Of a DNA stretch of 64,000 nt, positions 28,345-37,885 are shown one piece after another. The stretch is from Pluralibacter sp. UBA7423 (lineage in GTDB: Bacteria > Pseudomonadota > Gammaproteobacteria > Enterobacterales > Enterobacteriaceae). The notes under the pieces were generated by a model. The model was not told the origin of the DNA. It worked only from the letters and a program-made list of their open reading frames with translations, and did not search any database. The DNA lies in assembly GCA_002470465.1 (NCBI GenBank), contig DKMD01000003.1, forward strand, positions 17,982 to 81,981, written 5' to 3'. The position numbers and the translations under genes are program-made. Within the stretch, counting starts at the first letter, position 1. Every line of letters starts with the position of its first letter.

Positions 28345-29535
28345 ATGACGGAACAGAAAGAGAACGCCGCCGTGGTTGAAGAGACCAGGGAGGCCGTGGA
28401 AACGACGCCACAGCCAGAAAATGCTGAAAAGAAGACCGCCGGAAAGAAAAACGGCAGCAGTAAAGCCCCGCTGGTGCTAAGCGTGGTGGCTATCGCCATT
28501 GCCCTGACTGCAGGCACGGGTCTGTATAACCTGGTCAAAAAGCAAAACACCAGCCAGACGTCCACCAACGACACGCTGGTGACTCAGGTCACCGCCCTGC
28601 AGAAAGCGCAGGAGTCCCAGAAAGCCGAGCTGGAAGACGTGATCAAGCAGCAGGCAGACCAGCTGACGGCCGCAAAACAGCAGCAGGACGCGACGGCAAA
28701 ACAGCTTGATGAGCTACAGCAGAAAGTTGCCACTATTTCCGGCAGCGACGCTAAAACCTGGCAGCTGGCACAGGCTGATTTCCTCGTTAAGCTGGCAGGT
28801 CGTAAGCTGTGGAGCGATCAGGACGTCACCACCGCCGCTGCGTTGCTGAAAAGCGCCGACGCAAGCCTTGCGGACATGAACGACCCGAGCCTGATTAACG
28901 CCCGCCGCGCGATCACCGAAGACATCGCCAGCCTCTCCGGCGTGGCGCAGGTCGATTACGATGGCATCATTTTAAAGGTCAATCAGCTGTCGAATCAGAT
29001 TGATAACCTGCGTCTGGCGGACAACACCGACGACGATTCCCCAATGGATTCTGACAGCGGTGAGCTTTCCAGCTCGCTCGGCGAGTGGCGCGTCAACCTG
29101 CAAAAAAGCTGGCAGAACTTTATGGACAGCTTTATCACCATTCGTCGTCGTGACGAAACGGCGGTTCCGCTGTTAGCCCCGAATCAGGACGTTTATCTGC
29201 GCGAAAACATTCGCTCACGCCTGCTGGTCGCCGCGCAGGCGGTACCACGTCATCAGGAGCAGACCTACAAACAGGCGCTGGATAACGTCTCCACCTGGGT
29301 TCGCGCGTACTACGATACCGATGACGCCACCACTAAAGCCTTCCTCGATGAGCTGGATGCGCTAAGTCAGCAGAGCATCAATATGGACGTGCCGGAAACG
29401 CTGCAAAGTCAGGCGATTCTGGAAAAGCTGATGCAGACTCGCGTGCGTAATTTGCTGGCTCAGCCTTCGGTCGCACCAGGCACAACGCCTCAGGCTGAAG
29501 CCGCGCCTGCCGCCGCCGCACCGCAGGGAGAATAA
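28345..29535 (+). CDS. hemX: HemX, membrane protein of the hem operon
   Basis: A 396-aa protein with a charged cytosolic N-terminus (1-40), one membrane helix (about 41-63) and a long periplasmic part. That part begins with a coiled-coil stretch rich in Gln, Lys and Ala (about 75-140). It was once annotated as uroporphyrinogen-III methyltransferase, but no SAM-binding motif is visible. The true role is unsettled. The ATG at 28345 matches the conserved MTEQ start. hemY begins 2 bp after its stop. Confidence 0.93.
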   Translation: MTEQKENAAVVEETREAVETTPQPENAEKKTAGKKNGSSKAPLVLSVVAIAIALTAGTGLYNLVKKQNTSQTSTNDTLVTQVTALQKAQESQKAELEDVIKQQADQLTAAKQQQDATAKQLDELQQKVATISGSDAKTWQLAQADFLVKLAGRKLWSDQDVTTAAALLKSADASLADMNDPSLINARRAITEDIASLSGVAQVDYDGIILKVNQLSNQIDNLRLADNTDDDSPMDSDSGELSSSLGEWRVNLQKSWQNFMDSFITIRRRDETAVPLLAPNQDVYLRENIRSRLLVAAQAVPRHQEQTYKQALDNVSTWVRAYYDTDDATTKAFLDELDALSQQSINMDVPETLQSQAILEKLMQTRVRNLLAQPSVAPGTTPQAEAAPAAAAPQGE

Positions 29536-29537
29536 GC

Positions 29538-30734
29538 ATGTTAAAAGTACTCTTACTCTTTGCGCTGTTGATCGCCGGGATCGTGGTTGGCCCAATCATC
29601 GCCGGACATCAGGGCTATGTCCTGATCCAGACCGACAACTACAACATCGAAACCAGCGTCACCGGTCTGGTGATCGTTATGATCCTGACCATGGTGGTGC
29701 TGTTCGCCATCGAATGGCTGCTGCGCCGTATTTTCCGCACCGGGGCACACACCCGTGGCTGGTTTGTCGGCCGCAAGCGTCGTCGCGCCCGCAAACAGAC
29801 CGAGCAGGCGCTGCTGAAGCTGGCAGAAGGTGACTACCAGCAGGTTGAGAAGCTGATGGCGAAAAATGCCGATCACGCGGAACAACCGGTGGTGAACTAC
29901 CTGCTTGCGGCAGAAGCCGCCCAGCAGCGCGGGGATGAAATGCGTGCCAATCAGCATCTGGAGCGTGCGGCGGAAAGCGCCGGTAACGATCTGATTCCGG
30001 TCGAAATCACCCGCGTTCGCATCCAGCTGGCCCGCAACGAGGATCACGCGGCACGTCACGGCGTGGACAGGCTTCTGGAGCTCTCTCCTCGCCATCCGGA
30101 AGTGCTGCGCCTGGCCGAACAGGCTTATATCCGTACCGGCGCCTGGAGTTCGTTGCTCGACATTATTCCGTCCATGGCAAAAGCCAACGTCGGCGATGAA
30201 GCGCATCGTGATGCCCTGGAACAGCAGGCCTGGATTGGCCTGATGGATCAGGCCCGCGCCGATCAGGGCAGCGACGGTCTGCGCGAATGGTGGAAAAACC
30301 AGAGCCGCAAAACCCGTCAGCACGTTGCGTTGCAGGTTGCCATGGCCGATCACCTTATCGAGTGTGACGATCATGACACCGCACAACAGATCATCATCGA
30401 CGGCCTGAAGCGCCAGTACGACGATCGCCTGCTGCTGCCGGTGCCGCGCCTGAAAACCAACAATCCGGAACAGCTGGAAAAAGTGCTGCGCCAGCAGATC
30501 AAAAGCGTCGGCGATCGACCGCTGCTGTGGAGCACGCTTGGCCAGTCGCTGATGAAGCATGGCGAATGGCAGGAGGCGACCATCGCCTTCCGCGCGGCCT
30601 TAAAACAGCGCCCGGATGCATTTGACTACGCCTGGCTTGCCGATGCGCTCGACCGCCTGCATCAGCCGGAAGAAGCCGCGACCATGCGCCGCGACGGACT
30701 GTTGCTGACGCTACAGAACAACCCACCTTCCTGA
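29538..30734 (+). CDS. hemY: HemY, TPR-containing inner membrane protein
   Basis: A 398-aa protein, the E. coli length. Two N-terminal membrane segments (about 1-22 and 40-62) are followed by a basic stretch (GRKRRRARK) and helical TPR-like repeats through the C-terminus. It is not the oxygen-dependent protoporphyrinogen oxidase that shares the name in Gram-positives. Its proposed role is organising heme synthesis at the membrane. It is the last gene of hemCDXY and is followed by a strong terminator. Confidence 0.94.
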   Translation: MLKVLLLFALLIAGIVVGPIIAGHQGYVLIQTDNYNIETSVTGLVIVMILTMVVLFAIEWLLRRIFRTGAHTRGWFVGRKRRRARKQTEQALLKLAEGDYQQVEKLMAKNADHAEQPVVNYLLAAEAAQQRGDEMRANQHLERAAESAGNDLIPVEITRVRIQLARNEDHAARHGVDRLLELSPRHPEVLRLAEQAYIRTGAWSSLLDIIPSMAKANVGDEAHRDALEQQAWIGLMDQARADQGSDGLREWWKNQSRKTRQHVALQVAMADHLIECDDHDTAQQIIIDGLKRQYDDRLLLPVPRLKTNNPEQLEKVLRQQIKSVGDRPLLWSTLGQSLMKHGEWQEATIAFRAALKQRPDAFDYAWLADALDRLHQPEEAATMRRDGLLLTLQNNPPS

Positions 30735-30748
30735 ATCAGTTTTGTGAC

Positions 30749-30777
30749 AAGGGGCCATTCTGGCCCCTTTCTTTTTT
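30749..30777 (+). terminator. hemCDXY rho-independent terminator
   Basis: AAGGGGCCA pairs with TGGCCCCTT around TTC, followed by TCTTTTTT. This is a textbook intrinsic terminator 15 bp after hemY. Confidence 0.93.
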
Positions 30778-30909
30778 CCGGATCTCATGCCAGAGTTTCC
30801 GCTCAGCTTTCTCTCAATGAGCTTCCCAATGTAACGATTTCTCAGCACCGACCGTTTTTCACTCTCGCGCTTTGTCGCGTGGATAACGTTTTGCTGGAGA
30901 TCGTCTCAC

Positions 30910-32115
30910 ATGAATTCTCTGCTGTTTGCGCTGCTGCGCGCATTGCGGAACCATTCCTGGCTTCGCCTGTTGGCTTATGCTTTTGTTTTATCGTCACTGG
31001 GAAATGGCCTGACTCAGGTCGTGGTGTTTGGCCAGTTGCTACGCTGGCAGGCCTCCCCCACAACGCTGACCCTCGCCTGGCTTTTTGCCACTCTACCTGG
31101 CTTTCTTGGCAGCCTGTCTGGCGAAAGGCTTTGCCGGACTATTTCACCGCTGCACCTGCTCCTTATTTATGAGCTGTTGGGTTTGCTGGCGCTCATTCTG
31201 CCGTGGCTGGGGCTCCATCTGCACAACATTCCTTTGTTGCTGGCGGTTCAGTCCGTGGAATCGCTGTTAGGAGGAATGGCGTGGCCTGCCCTCGCCGTGA
31301 CCTTTAAGCGGGGGTTAAGTGAGGCAGAACTTCCGGCGGCGACGGCGATGGAAAATATGATTTTCGCTTCCCAGGTTTTGTTGGGTACTGGCATGGGCGT
31401 ATTACTGTTTGGCCGCGTCAGCCCGCAGGTATTGCTGCTGGTCGATGCCCTGAGCTTTGTCATTGCTGCGTGGCTGCTGGGGTTAGCCTCACAGCGAATT
31501 GTCATCAGGCCTGATGTACAGCAGCCCACCACCATGCCATCGTTGCGCTGGGCCAGGTTAAACTCAATACAAAAGCGGAGCCTGCTGCTGTTACCTTCAC
31601 TTGCGGCTGTCGGCGCGCCTGCGATGGCGCTGTTGCCCGCCCTGGCCCAGCAAATGCGGCCTGAAGAGACCACCGGGCTCGCACTGCCGCTGCTTTTCAG
31701 CCGTAGCCTCGGACAGCTTTGCGGACCAATGATGCTTAACAGTCGGAAGATGCCGGAGTACACCCGGCGCAATTACCTGCTGCTGGGGTGTCTGGCGCTG
31801 TTTTTACTGGCTTACATGCTGATGCCTGCGCTGTCCGCTTACACCGGCGCGGCGCTGGCGGCGATCTTTATCGCTCATCTGGCATCGAATGTGGTTTTTG
31901 CCCTGGGAACATTCGACGTGCTGTATCAATTTGATGAACAGGAGGTTTCGGGAGCCAGTGCGAAAGCCTGGCGGTGGCAGACTATTAGCGCCACTTGCGC
32001 AACGTCTGTCACCGTTCTGCTAACAGGAAAAATTGGTGCGATTTACACGCTCTGGTGTGTGTCATTCTGCTCGCTAATTCTGGTTAGCGGCATATTATTC
32101 CGCTACCGAAATTAA
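30910..32115 (+). CDS. MFS-type transporter, function unknown
   Basis: A 401-aa protein with 11-12 hydrophobic segments and the general layout of a major facilitator. A polar central loop lies at about residues 200-222, and there are few charged residues in the helices. Weak motif-A-like sequence is seen after helix 2 (LPGFLGSLSGERLCR). The substrate is unknown; enterobactin-exporter-like or drug-efflux families are possible. It lies between hemY and glmZ, where E. coli K-12 has the arylsulfatase-related aslA/aslB genes, and is convergent with glmZ. A GGAG lies 10 bp before the ATG. Confidence 0.78.
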   Translation: MNSLLFALLRALRNHSWLRLLAYAFVLSSLGNGLTQVVVFGQLLRWQASPTTLTLAWLFATLPGFLGSLSGERLCRTISPLHLLLIYELLGLLALILPWLGLHLHNIPLLLAVQSVESLLGGMAWPALAVTFKRGLSEAELPAATAMENMIFASQVLLGTGMGVLLFGRVSPQVLLLVDALSFVIAAWLLGLASQRIVIRPDVQQPTTMPSLRWARLNSIQKRSLLLLPSLAAVGAPAMALLPALAQQMRPEETTGLALPLLFSRSLGQLCGPMMLNSRKMPEYTRRNYLLLGCLALFLLAYMLMPALSAYTGAALAAIFIAHLASNVVFALGTFDVLYQFDEQEVSGASAKAWRWQTISATCATSVTVLLTGKIGAIYTLWCVSFCSLILVSGILFRYRN

Positions 32116-32120
32116 CCCAT

Positions 32121-32155
32121 AAAAAAACGCCTGCTCTGAAATCAGGGCAGGCGTT
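32121..32155 (-). terminator. glmZ intrinsic terminator
   Basis: ACGCCTGC (32126-32133) pairs with GCAGGCGT (32147-32154), with T residues on the minus strand from 32127 to 32121. On the plus strand the same hairpin lies just after the MFS gene but is followed only by a TTAAAA stretch, so it may act weakly for that gene. Confidence 0.9.
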
Positions 32156-32326
32156 AAAACAGGTCTGATTGACAACAATAGGTGCTTCACTCAACGTTAT
32201 GTCCATGGTGTCTGATGAGGCCGAAGCGACATCTGTCGGTGGACGATAAGCACCGTAAACGGCTCTGCGTCATTCCTGGGTTTATGAGGCGTAAACGCGA
32301 ACATAAGAGATGGAATGAGCATCTAC
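32121..32326 (-). ncRNA. glmZ: small regulatory RNA GlmZ
   Basis: The minus strand from 32326 begins GTAGATGCTCATTCCATCTC and closely matches E. coli GlmZ along its length, including the GCCGTTTACGGTGC segment and the GTTGAGTGAAGCACC region. It ends in a terminator hairpin (ACGCCTGC/GCAGGCGT) with seven T residues. GlmZ with Hfq activates glmS translation when glucosamine-6-phosphate is scarce; RapZ and RNase E cleave it otherwise. Length is 206 nt against about 210 in E. coli. The position next to hemY on the far side of the tRNA cluster agrees with E. coli. An open frame on the opposite strand is a by-product. Confidence 0.95.
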
Positions 32327-32336
32327 ACGCATATTA

Positions 32337-32353
32337 TTGCACAGGTCGTGCCA
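32337..32353 (-). promoter_or_regulatory. sigma-54 promoter of glmZ
   Basis: On the minus strand TGGCACG-N4-GTGCA matches the sigma-54 consensus TGGCACG-N4-TTGCA with one change. The GC doublet falls about 12-13 nt before the expected RNA 5' end at 32326. A TAATAT hexamer at 32336-32331 is also placed like a sigma-70 -10, so overlapping promoters are possible. Confidence 0.8.
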
Positions 32354-32369
32354 CTCTTGCACCTCTGAA

Positions 32370-32382
32370 TATCAGGGGGTTA
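32370..32382. promoter_or_regulatory. IHF-like site upstream of glmZ
   Basis: TATCAG-GGGG-TTA matches WATCAA-N4-TTR at 12 of 13 positions. It lies between the sigma-54 promoter and the two GlrR-type sites, the usual position for IHF to bend DNA toward the polymerase. Confidence 0.55.
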
Positions 32383-32404
32383 AGCTATTTAGGACAATTG
32401 GAGA

Positions 32405-32422
32405 TGTCGCAGAATGGCGACG
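32405..32422. promoter_or_regulatory. GlrR-type activator site, proximal
   Basis: TGTC-N10-GACG matches the GlrR (YfhA) site TGTC-N10-GACA at seven of eight defined bases. It is centred about 87 bp upstream of the glmZ start. Confidence 0.65.
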
Positions 32423-32467
32423 CCAGAATACAGAAAATACGATTCAATTCAAAATCAGGGAATTAAA

Positions 32468-32485
32468 TGTCGTCGTCCGGAGACA
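32468..32485. promoter_or_regulatory. GlrR-type activator site, distal
   Basis: TGTC-N10-GACA is a perfect match to the reported GlrR activator consensus. It is 63 bp, or six helical turns, upstream of the proximal site and so on the same DNA face. Confidence 0.75.
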
Positions 32486-32554
32486 TATTTTTCTGAACAG
32501 AATGATGGGCGGGGAAAATTATTCTTCTGCAATGAATCGCTGAATTCAGAATAG

Positions 32555-32578
32555 AAAAAACCCCGCCGAAGCGGGGTT
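32555..32578 (-). terminator. terminator of the tRNA operon
   Basis: On the minus strand AACCCCGC-TTCG-GCGGGGTT is followed by TTTT. It lies 7 bp beyond the last tRNA gene. Confidence 0.93.
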
Positions 32579-32584
32579 CAAAAT

Positions 32585-32661
32585 TGGTCGGCGAGAGAGG
32601 ATTCGAACCTCCGACCCACTGGTCCCAAACCAGTTGCGCTACCAAGCTGCGCTACTCGCCG
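32585..32661 (-). tRNA. proM: tRNA-Pro (anticodon TGG)
   Basis: 77 nt including encoded CCA. The cloverleaf starts CGGCGAG and ends CTCGCCG-ACCA; the anticodon loop is TTTGGGA with TGG, and the T-loop is GGTTCGAATC. It is the last of four co-transcribed tRNA genes in the order of E. coli argX-hisR-leuT-proM. Confidence 0.97.
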
Positions 32662-32702
32662 ATGTACTGCTTTTTGAATTTTCGTTCAATTCTTTAGAGT
32701 TA

Positions 32703-32788
32703 TGGTGCGAGGGGGGGGACTCGAACCCCCACATCCTAAGGACACTAACACCTGAAGCTAGCGCGTCTACCAATTCCGCCACCTTCGC
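32703..32788 (-). tRNA. leuT: tRNA-Leu (anticodon CAG)
   Basis: 86 nt including CCA, with a class II long variable arm. The 5' end is GCGAAGG, the anticodon stem-loop GCTTCAGGTG gives CAG, and the T-arm is preceded by GTGGGGGTTCGAG. The variable arm loop is one base shorter than I recall for E. coli leuT. Confidence 0.96.
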
Positions 32789-32810
32789 ATTGCCACAAAC
32801 TCTTAAATAA

Positions 32811-32887
32811 TGGGGTGGCTAATGGGATTCGAACCCACGACAACTGGAATCACAATCCAGGGCTCTACCAACTGAGCTATAGCCACC
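32811..32887 (-). tRNA. hisR: tRNA-His (anticodon GTG)
   Basis: 77 nt including CCA. It starts GGTGGCTATAGCTC, includes the extra 5' G of histidine tRNAs, has anticodon GTG in GGATTGTGATTCC, and ends AGCCACC-CCA. Confidence 0.97.
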
Positions 32888-32942
32888 ACTGCAAATCTTT
32901 TCTACGCGGTCAGAAACCACCGCAGCTCCAGCACCGGGTAAA

Positions 32943-33019
<77 letters not shown>

Positions 33020-33040
33020 TTAGCGCCGTTGCGGGGTCGG

Positions 33041-33069
33041 ATAATACGGACTTCGTGCAAAGCTGTCCA
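33041..33069 (-). promoter_or_regulatory. promoter of the tRNA operon
   Basis: On the minus strand TGGACA (33069-33064) and TATTAT (33046-33041) are 17 bp apart. The following CCGACCCCGC is a GC-rich discriminator typical of stringently controlled stable-RNA promoters. One arm of a perfect 10-bp inverted repeat lies in the spacer. Confidence 0.8.
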
Positions 33070-33121
33070 GTCTCTTTTTAAAGAAATTTTCCGTTTGGTT
33101 ATGCTTTGCACGTTTTGCCGC

Positions 33122-34507
33122 TTAATCCTGCAATTTACGGGCTTCCCCAGCCTGGCCGAGGCGTAAAACCTGATACAGCACCGTCACCAGTGCAAGGAAG
33201 ATAATCCCGACAAACAGCGACATGCGCGTATCGTCGTTGAAGCCCATGCCGATCAGCACGCAGACCAGAAACGCCATCGTCAGGTAATTCGCCCAGGGGA
33301 ACAGCACCGAGCGGAACGGATGATTCACCAGAGCCTGTTTATGCGTTGCACGAAAACGCAGCTGGCTAATCAGGATCACGAACCACGGCACCATGCCCGG
33401 CAGCACGCTGGCGCTGTAGACATAAACAAACACCCGCTGCGGATTGGGAATAATATAGTTCAGACACGATCCCAGCAGCAGAATGGCAATTGACACCGCC
33501 ACGCCCATCACCGGTACACCGTTACGCGAGACTTTTGCCATTGCGGCTGGCAGCTGACGGTTTTTCGCCAGGGCATACAGCATACGACCACAGCTGTACA
33601 TGCCGCTGTTACAACCGGAGAGCGCCGCCGTCAGCACCACAAAGTTAATGATACCTGCCGCCGCCGTGATGCCGATTTTGGCAAAGGTGAGCACAAACGG
33701 GCTGCCGTTGCTGCCAATCTCATTCCACGGGAAAATGGTGACGATAACGAAAATTGCGCCGACGTAGAAAATCAGGATGCGCCACAGCACCTTACCTACC
33801 GCACTGCGCAGCGTGACCTGCGGGTTTTTCGCTTCTCCGGCGGTGATGCCGATAAGCTCAACGCCCTGATAAGACGCGACAACAATACAAAGCGCGGTCA
33901 GGAAGCCTTTCCAGCCGCCGGCAAAAAAGCCGCCGTGTTCTGTCAGGTTGCCAAAACCAATCGCATGCCCGCCGTTGCCAAGGCCAAAGAAGATCACCCC
34001 AACGCCCACCACGATCATAACGATAATGGTGGTGACTTTGATCATCGCAAACCAGAACTCCAGCTCACCATACAGACGCACGGCGGCGAGGTTCGCAAGC
34101 CCGACCAGCGCGACCGCAATCAGCGCAGGTATCCATTGCGCCAACCCGGGGAACCAGAACTGCGTATACACGCCGATGGCGGTAATCTCGGAAATCCCCA
34201 CCGCCAGCCACATAAACCAGTATGACCAGGCCGTGAGATAGCCAAAGAACGGGCTCATGTATTTATGCGCGTAAACGGCAAATGACCCGGTGACCGGTTC
34301 GAGGAACAGCATTTCGCCCATCGAGCGCATAATGAAGAACACAAACAGTCCGGCAATAATATAGGCCAGTAATACCGACGGACCGGCCCATTTCAGCGTG
34401 CTCGCCGAGCCCATAAACAGGCCTACGCCGATGGTACCCCCGAGGGCGATTAATTCGATGTGTCGCGCTTCCAGCCCTCGCTGTAGCGTCGGTTGCTTCT
34501 CAGCCAT
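33122..34507 (-). CDS. thrP: threonine/serine APC-family transporter
   Basis: YifK (ThrP), 461 aa as in E. coli, an amino-acid/polyamine/organocation transporter with about 12 membrane segments. The family start [12 protein letters not shown] follows a short cytosolic N-terminus ([16 protein letters not shown]). E. coli ThrP takes up threonine and serine; the gene is repressed by Lrp and by the sRNA GcvB. The ATG at 34507 has GAGGA just upstream. The tRNA operon follows on the same strand, as in E. coli. Confidence 0.95.
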   Translation of the reverse strand: MAEKQPTLQRGLEARHIELIALGGTIGVGLFMGSASTLKWAGPSVLLAYIIAGLFVFFIMRSMGEMLFLEPVTGSFAVYAHKYMSPFFGYLTAWSYWFMWLAVGISEITAIGVYTQFWFPGLAQWIPALIAVALVGLANLAAVRLYGELEFWFAMIKVTTIIVMIVVGVGVIFFGLGNGGHAIGFGNLTEHGGFFAGGWKGFLTALCIVVASYQGVELIGITAGEAKNPQVTLRSAVGKVLWRILIFYVGAIFVIVTIFPWNEIGSNGSPFVLTFAKIGITAAAGIINFVVLTAALSGCNSGMYSCGRMLYALAKNRQLPAAMAKVSRNGVPVMGVAVSIAILLLGSCLNYIIPNPQRVFVYVYSASVLPGMVPWFVILISQLRFRATHKQALVNHPFRSVLFPWANYLTMAFLVCVLIGMGFNDDTRMSLFVGIIFLALVTVLYQVLRLGQAGEARKLQD

Positions 34508-34710
34508 AGATCCTCATGTGTTTGCCATTCTCCGGTCAATGCCGGTTATTGTTATCAGCAGTTTTACCTGCCATTTAACCTCCGGAACGCACGCTCGCGC
34601 AGACTCCAGGGGCGGGAATGGTTGAATAAAATGGGTGAAATGGCAAACAAAGTATTAAATATACGAATGTATTGCACAATTAATGCGCAATACATTTTTG
34701 AGGGGAAGGA

Positions 34711-35451
34711 TCAGAGCTGGCCGGTATAGTGCCAGCGAAGGTAGCGCAGAAGGCGTAGCTGTCGGGTGAGACGACCAGGCTGTGACAGCAGACGATAAAG
34801 CCATTCCAGACCAAGCCGCTGCCATACTTTTGGCGCGCGCTTCACATGTCCGGTGAAGACGTCATAAGTGCCGCCAACGCCCATATACAAAGCATCCGGA
34901 TGTACCATCCGGCAGTCGCGCATAAAGATTTCCTGCTTCGGCGATCCCATCGCTACGGTCACGATTTTTGCACCGCTGGCCTGGATTCGCGCAAACAGAG
35001 CCTGCCGATCTGCGGGTTTGAAGTAGCCGTTTTGGCTGCCCACGATATTGACGTTCCACTGCTGGCGCAGCTTTGCTTCGGTTTGCGCCAACACTTCGGG
35101 TTTTCCGCCAATCAGAAACACTGGCGTTCCTTCCGCACCGGCACGCGCCATGAGCGCTTCCCAGAGATCCGCCCCGGCCACGCGCGAAACGTTGGCTTCA
35201 GGGTATTTTTTACGAATGGATCGCACCACGCTGATGCCATCGGCATATTTAAACTCGGCGGCGTCGATCAGCGTGCGCACTTCGGCGTTATCCTCCGCCG
35301 TCAGGACTTTCTCCGCGTTGATCGCCACTAGCGTGCCTTGCCGCATTGTGCCATCAGCATAGAGATAATCCAGCGCGTGCTGCATATCGCGCCATCCGAT
35401 GAGCTGCAGGCCGCGGACGGTATAAAGCGGTGCAGCAATTGGATCCATCAT
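34711..35451 (-). CDS. wecG: UDP-ManNAcA transferase (ECA lipid II synthesis)
   Basis: WecG, glycosyltransferase family 26, adds ManNAcA to lipid I (GlcNAc-PP-undecaprenol). The start at 35451 follows AAGGGA at good spacing and gives 246 aa, the E. coli length; a frame from 35466 would overlap wzyE but lacks homology. Typical motifs are [20 protein letters not shown], and [12 protein letters not shown] followed by [11 protein letters not shown]. It is the last gene of the ECA operon. No clear intrinsic terminator was seen after it. Confidence 0.95.
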   Translation of the reverse strand: MMDPIAAPLYTVRGLQLIGWRDMQHALDYLYADGTMRQGTLVAINAEKVLTAEDNAEVRTLIDAAEFKYADGISVVRSIRKKYPEANVSRVAGADLWEALMARAGAEGTPVFLIGGKPEVLAQTEAKLRQQWNVNIVGSQNGYFKPADRQALFARIQASGAKIVTVAMGSPKQEIFMRDCRMVHPDALYMGVGGTYDVFTGHVKRAPKVWQRLGLEWLYRLLSQPGRLTRQLRLLRYLRWHYTGQL

Positions 35452-35462
35452 GTGTTCCCTTA

Positions 35463-36809
35463 TCAAACCAGAGGTTGTGGCAGCGGCCTTGCGCGCTTAT
35501 GGATAAGCCCGGCGCTGTCCAGCAGCCAGTAAAGCAACTTGGCAACCAGCAGGCACAGCCCGAAAATCACCAGGAAAAAGACCACGCGTGAGACAAACGA
35601 ATCGAGCCCCTCGCGGGCCAGCACAATCATGTTGAAGATAGCGCCAAAACAGAAACTGTGCAGAATCGCCGCCTTGTAGCGGTTCGTTTCACGGTTGCCA
35701 AGCTGATACAGCCAGTCAAACCACTTAATAATCAGCCCCACGACCACTGCGCCAAGCGGAATAAACCCTGCGCCGCCCATCACCAGCAGCGAGCCGATAA
35801 GCGTCGGTGAAATCGCCAGCCCCGAATGGTTGTTCAGCACTTCCCAGGTAAAGTAGTTGGCGGTGTTGAGCACCACTCCCGGGCGAGTCGGCCACAGCCA
35901 GGTCGGGATAAATACGTAGAAATCCCGCACGATTGGCGCCAGGCCCTGAAAATCAATTTTGTCGTAGTTCTGCAGCAGCAGCGCGAGGTTTTCCCACGGC
36001 GAGAAAGTATCGCGTGTCAGATAGAGGAACGTATAAAAAGCCTCATCGCCGCTGACGTTCAGGCCATAGCGTTTCAGCGCCAGCCAGAACATGCCGACAA
36101 TTCCCAGCACGCCGGCCGCCGCCAGCATCCACAGGGAGATCCAGCCGCGAATAATGCCAATGAAAAGAAAGATAGCGAACGCGATGATGATATTGGCACG
36201 CGTCCCACCAACGATCACGTAAGTCAGCAGGCCAAACGCCACGGTGCTGACGAGGAAGAACAGCCACGCTTTGCTGTCCTGACGCAGGAAATAGACCACC
36301 AGCATCGCCGGAATGAAGAAGTAGAAGAAGCGCTTGAGGGCCACGCCGGACACTTCGCTTGAGAAAATCTGGCTGTAGGAGTGCAGCCTGAACAGCAGGA
36401 ACCCGTTGTGCGCAAAGAAGATACCAACGCTTACCAGCGCAATCAGCGCCAGCAGGCCCCACATAAGATGGGTTTCTACCCGGTTCATAGTAAAAAGCGG
36501 ACGTCGCTCAGCCTCAACGCGTGCGGCACGCAGTCGCGTTTTATACGCTACGTAATAGATCGCATAGAAACACACCGCGGAAAGCTGTGCCTGCAGCAGG
36601 ATTTCCGGTGGCGCAATGCCGACGTCAAAGCGAAAGACCAGCGTCATCGATAGCGGAAAACCGAAGAAAAAGGTCAGTAAAAACAGCAATGAGAAGAAGA
36701 CGTTAAAGTTGAAGCGCACGCGGCGAAACTCGAAGTACGTCAGCGTCGCGATAAACAGCGATGAAAACAGCCACACCACAAGCAGGCCGGTAAACTGCAT
36801 CAGGCTCAT
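35463..36809 (-). CDS. wzyE: ECA polymerase
   Basis: WzyE polymerises ECA trisaccharide units on the periplasmic side of the inner membrane. It has 448 aa (E. coli 450) and many hydrophobic segments. The start [13 protein letters not shown] at 36809 overlaps the wecF stop by 4 bp (ATGA). Conserved stretches are [24 protein letters not shown] and the [16 protein letters not shown] loop. The C-terminal tail differs from E. coli. Confidence 0.96.
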   Translation of the reverse strand: MSLMQFTGLLVVWLFSSLFIATLTYFEFRRVRFNFNVFFSLLFLLTFFFGFPLSMTLVFRFDVGIAPPEILLQAQLSAVCFYAIYYVAYKTRLRAARVEAERRPLFTMNRVETHLMWGLLALIALVSVGIFFAHNGFLLFRLHSYSQIFSSEVSGVALKRFFYFFIPAMLVVYFLRQDSKAWLFFLVSTVAFGLLTYVIVGGTRANIIIAFAIFLFIGIIRGWISLWMLAAAGVLGIVGMFWLALKRYGLNVSGDEAFYTFLYLTRDTFSPWENLALLLQNYDKIDFQGLAPIVRDFYVFIPTWLWPTRPGVVLNTANYFTWEVLNNHSGLAISPTLIGSLLVMGGAGFIPLGAVVVGLIIKWFDWLYQLGNRETNRYKAAILHSFCFGAIFNMIVLAREGLDSFVSRVVFFLVIFGLCLLVAKLLYWLLDSAGLIHKRARPLPQPLV

Positions 36810-37885
36810 TGCGCCTCTCCTGCTGCAATTTGCAGCGCGCGGTGCCACGGTTGAAGATAGGCCGGACGGAAAAACGCAATCTGTGTTTTATCCACATTCA
36901 GCAGCTGCCGCTGCGCTTCGCGCACGACGGCGACGTCCAGCTTATCGGTGGTAAACAGCACCGGAATGTGCTGTTCCGTCATGTCCTGCCAGAAAGGATT
37001 TTCCCGGTTGAGCACGCACGGAATTCCCGCCTGAATCAGCAGGCAGAGCGTGCCGATGCCCTGCTGGCGTGGGAACAGGAAATAGCCCAGATCGCAGCGG
37101 CGCAGCAGGGCAAGATAGTCATCAAACTCCAGCTTCTCGCTGAGGATTTTCAGATGCTCGCCGCTAAACAGCGCTTCGCCCGATGTACGCACTTCACGAA
37201 TATAGTCATCATTGTTAGCCGGATAGCCCATCGGCAGCACGACATTTACCGTATCGCCAAACTGCTGGTGAATCGCTTTCAGCGCCGCAATGTGGTCATT
37301 GCTGCGATCCCCGGAATTCCCCACCAGGATGGTCAGGGTGTCGGTATCACGCTTTTCTGGCCCCAACTCATTCAGCGCAGGATCCATTCTGGTCGGGAAA
37401 TAAAGCAGCTCCTGCTGCACATGAGGATGCGCTTTCCCGAAGGTGTTTAAATCCCCACGGGTGGCAAACACGCAGCCAACATGCCCCTGAGCCAGGCGAC
37501 GAAGCGGGTAAAACAAGCGGAATTTCAGGCCGCGGGAGACTTCATACAGATCGGCCCCCCAGATATGCCAGTTAAACTGTGCAGGCTTGATCCCGCCACT
37601 CAGCAGCGCCAGCCACAGGCCGGTATTAAACTGGCCGTGAAAGAAGAAACGCTGCCCGCGATCCGCTTTAGCTTTCGCCACAACGGCGGTCGCGAGGGAT
37701 TTTTTGTCTCTGTAAAAATGCAGAGACAGGTTCGGACCTGCGGCACGCAGCCCACTCTCATCGCCCACGACCATAAACTCGCGTGCATGCTCGCTGCCTG
37801 CGGCCAGCTCTTCGCTAAAAAACCGCAACACGGTCTGGTTGTGGTGCGGGATATCCGATCCCAGTACGTGTATCAGTGCAGTCAT
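36806..37885 (-). CDS. wecF: TDP-Fuc4NAc:lipid II transferase
   Basis: WecF (RffT) adds the third ECA sugar, Fuc4NAc, to lipid II at the cytosolic face of the membrane. It is 359 aa, the E. coli length. Conserved parts are the N-terminal [29 protein letters not shown], and the C-terminal sugar-nucleotide region [16 protein letters not shown]. It overlaps wzxE and wzyE by 4 bp each. Confidence 0.96.
   Translation of the reverse strand: MTALIHVLGSDIPHHNQTVLRFFSEELAAGSEHAREFMVVGDESGLRAAGPNLSLHFYRDKKSLATAVVAKAKADRGQRFFFHGQFNTGLWLALLSGGIKPAQFNWHIWGADLYEVSRGLKFRLFYPLRRLAQGHVGCVFATRGDLNTFGKAHPHVQQELLYFPTRMDPALNELGPEKRDTDTLTILVGNSGDRSNDHIAALKAIHQQFGDTVNVVLPMGYPANNDDYIREVRTSGEALFSGEHLKILSEKLEFDDYLALLRRCDLGYFLFPRQQGIGTLCLLIQAGIPCVLNRENPFWQDMTEQHIPVLFTTDKLDVAVVREAQRQLLNVDKTQIAFFRPAYLQPWHRALQIAAGEAQ

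Noticed and set aside
32182..32466. 94-codon plus-strand frame downstream of the MFS gene
   Set aside because: It lies antisense to GlmZ and its promoter, has no ribosome-binding site and no recognisable motif; GlmZ explains the conservation.
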